This document shows, in pieces, positions 14,090 to 14,294 of a stretch of 14,294 bases of DNA. Location of the stretch: assembly GCA_002498185.1 (NCBI GenBank), contig DAGO01000036.1:15347-29640 (forward strand), in the 5' to 3' direction. A program made the position numbers and the translations under genes. A model generated the notes under the pieces. The model had not been told where the DNA came from. It worked only from the letters and a program-made list of their open reading frames with translations, and made no database searches. The DNA comes from Euryarchaeota archaeon UBA10. GTDB taxonomy: Archaea > Thermoplasmatota > Poseidoniia > Poseidoniales > Poseidoniaceae. Every line of letters begins with the position of its first letter. The first letter of the stretch is position 1.

Positions 14090-14294
14090 CATCTTCCCGT
14101 AAATCATGAACTAACTTACCATCGTTAGTTCCCTCGATAATGAGCCGGGCGTTATCGAAGTTCCTTTCACTCGCAGACTCGCCAAACCAAGCATCCATGA
14201 ATAGTGCTAATGCTGCAACTTCCGAGTGAGGTTGATTACCTACTGCAACATTGTGCTGGCATATTTTGTAAACATCTCCAGGAACTTTTGCCCC
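14085..14294 (-). CDS. C-terminal end of a hypothetical protein (truncated by window edge)
   Basis: An open frame runs from the right edge to a TGA at 14087-14085 and gives the last 69 residues of a protein, ending KLVHDLREDE. The visible part has a Cys/His-containing start (KICQHN), a helical Ala/Leu-rich segment (EVAALALFMDAWF) and an acidic tail. I cannot assign a family from this fragment. It is oriented like carA but is separated from it by about 130 bases containing a likely carA promoter, so it is probably a separate transcription unit. Base composition and codon use look like the neighbouring genes, which supports it being coding. Confidence 0.6.
   Translation of the reverse strand, partial: GAKVPGDVYKICQHNVAVGNQPHSEVAALALFMDAWFGESASERNFDNARLIIEGTNDGKLVHDLREDE

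Noticed and set aside
1..14294. CRISPR array, tRNA, rRNA, insertion sequence or defence genes
   Set aside because: No regularly spaced repeats, tRNA-like cloverleaf, transposase or nuclease motifs were seen. Almost every base belongs to a housekeeping or lineage-specific gene.

Overview
The window reads as a gene-dense archaeal chromosome segment. Archaeal hallmarks are an aRF1-type release factor with NIKS and GGQ motifs, aIF2 beta, a class I lysyl-tRNA synthetase, an archaeal-type UMP kinase, a NOG1-type GTPase and a GfcR-like HTH-phosphoribosyltransferase. The moderate GC, the very short intergenic gaps and the mix of recognisable housekeeping genes with lineage-specific zinc-ribbon proteins fit an uncultured marine Thermoplasmatota (Marine Group II, Poseidoniales-like). 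That placement is my inference and was not tested by a search.

Layout. Positions 1-2195 (minus) hold prf1 followed by argS, which runs off the left edge. Positions 2288-3269 (plus) hold pyrH and a small zinc-ribbon membrane protein. A NOG1-like GTPase (3266-4369, minus) converges on them. Positions 4470-5467 (plus) hold three overlapping genes: an unrecognised protein, a pterin carbinolamine dehydratase-like protein and a thioredoxin-fold 2Fe-2S ferredoxin. The aIF2 beta gene (5457-5867, minus) converges on the ferredoxin and diverges from a gfcR-like gene, which is followed by lysK (to 8067, plus). A lineage-specific double zinc-knuckle protein (8147-9337, plus) abuts carB, which is cotranscribed from carA (9338-13956, minus). 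A partial minus-strand gene of unknown function enters from the right edge (14085-14294).

Function. The genes fall into two themes: translation (ArgRS, LysRS, aRF1, aIF2 beta, NOG1) and pyrimidine or nucleotide metabolism (CarA, CarB, UMP kinase, a PRPP-loop regulator). CarAB makes carbamoyl phosphate for UMP and arginine synthesis, and PyrH converts UMP to UDP. Nothing here looks like a mobile element, CRISPR array, tRNA, rRNA or defence island. No gene-free stretch reaches 300 bases. The longest gaps are about 130 bases (13957-14084), 91 bases (2197-2287), 100 bases (4370-4469), 79 bases (8068-8146) and 69 bases (5868-5936).

The points most worth a second look are the class I LysRS with no cysteines in its usual zinc region, the overlapping unknown/PCD/ferredoxin cassette, the lineage-specific zinc-knuckle protein with an inverted repeat upstream, and the fact that all three convergent gene pairs overlap or abut at their stop codons. 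I did not find a clearly new multi-gene system.
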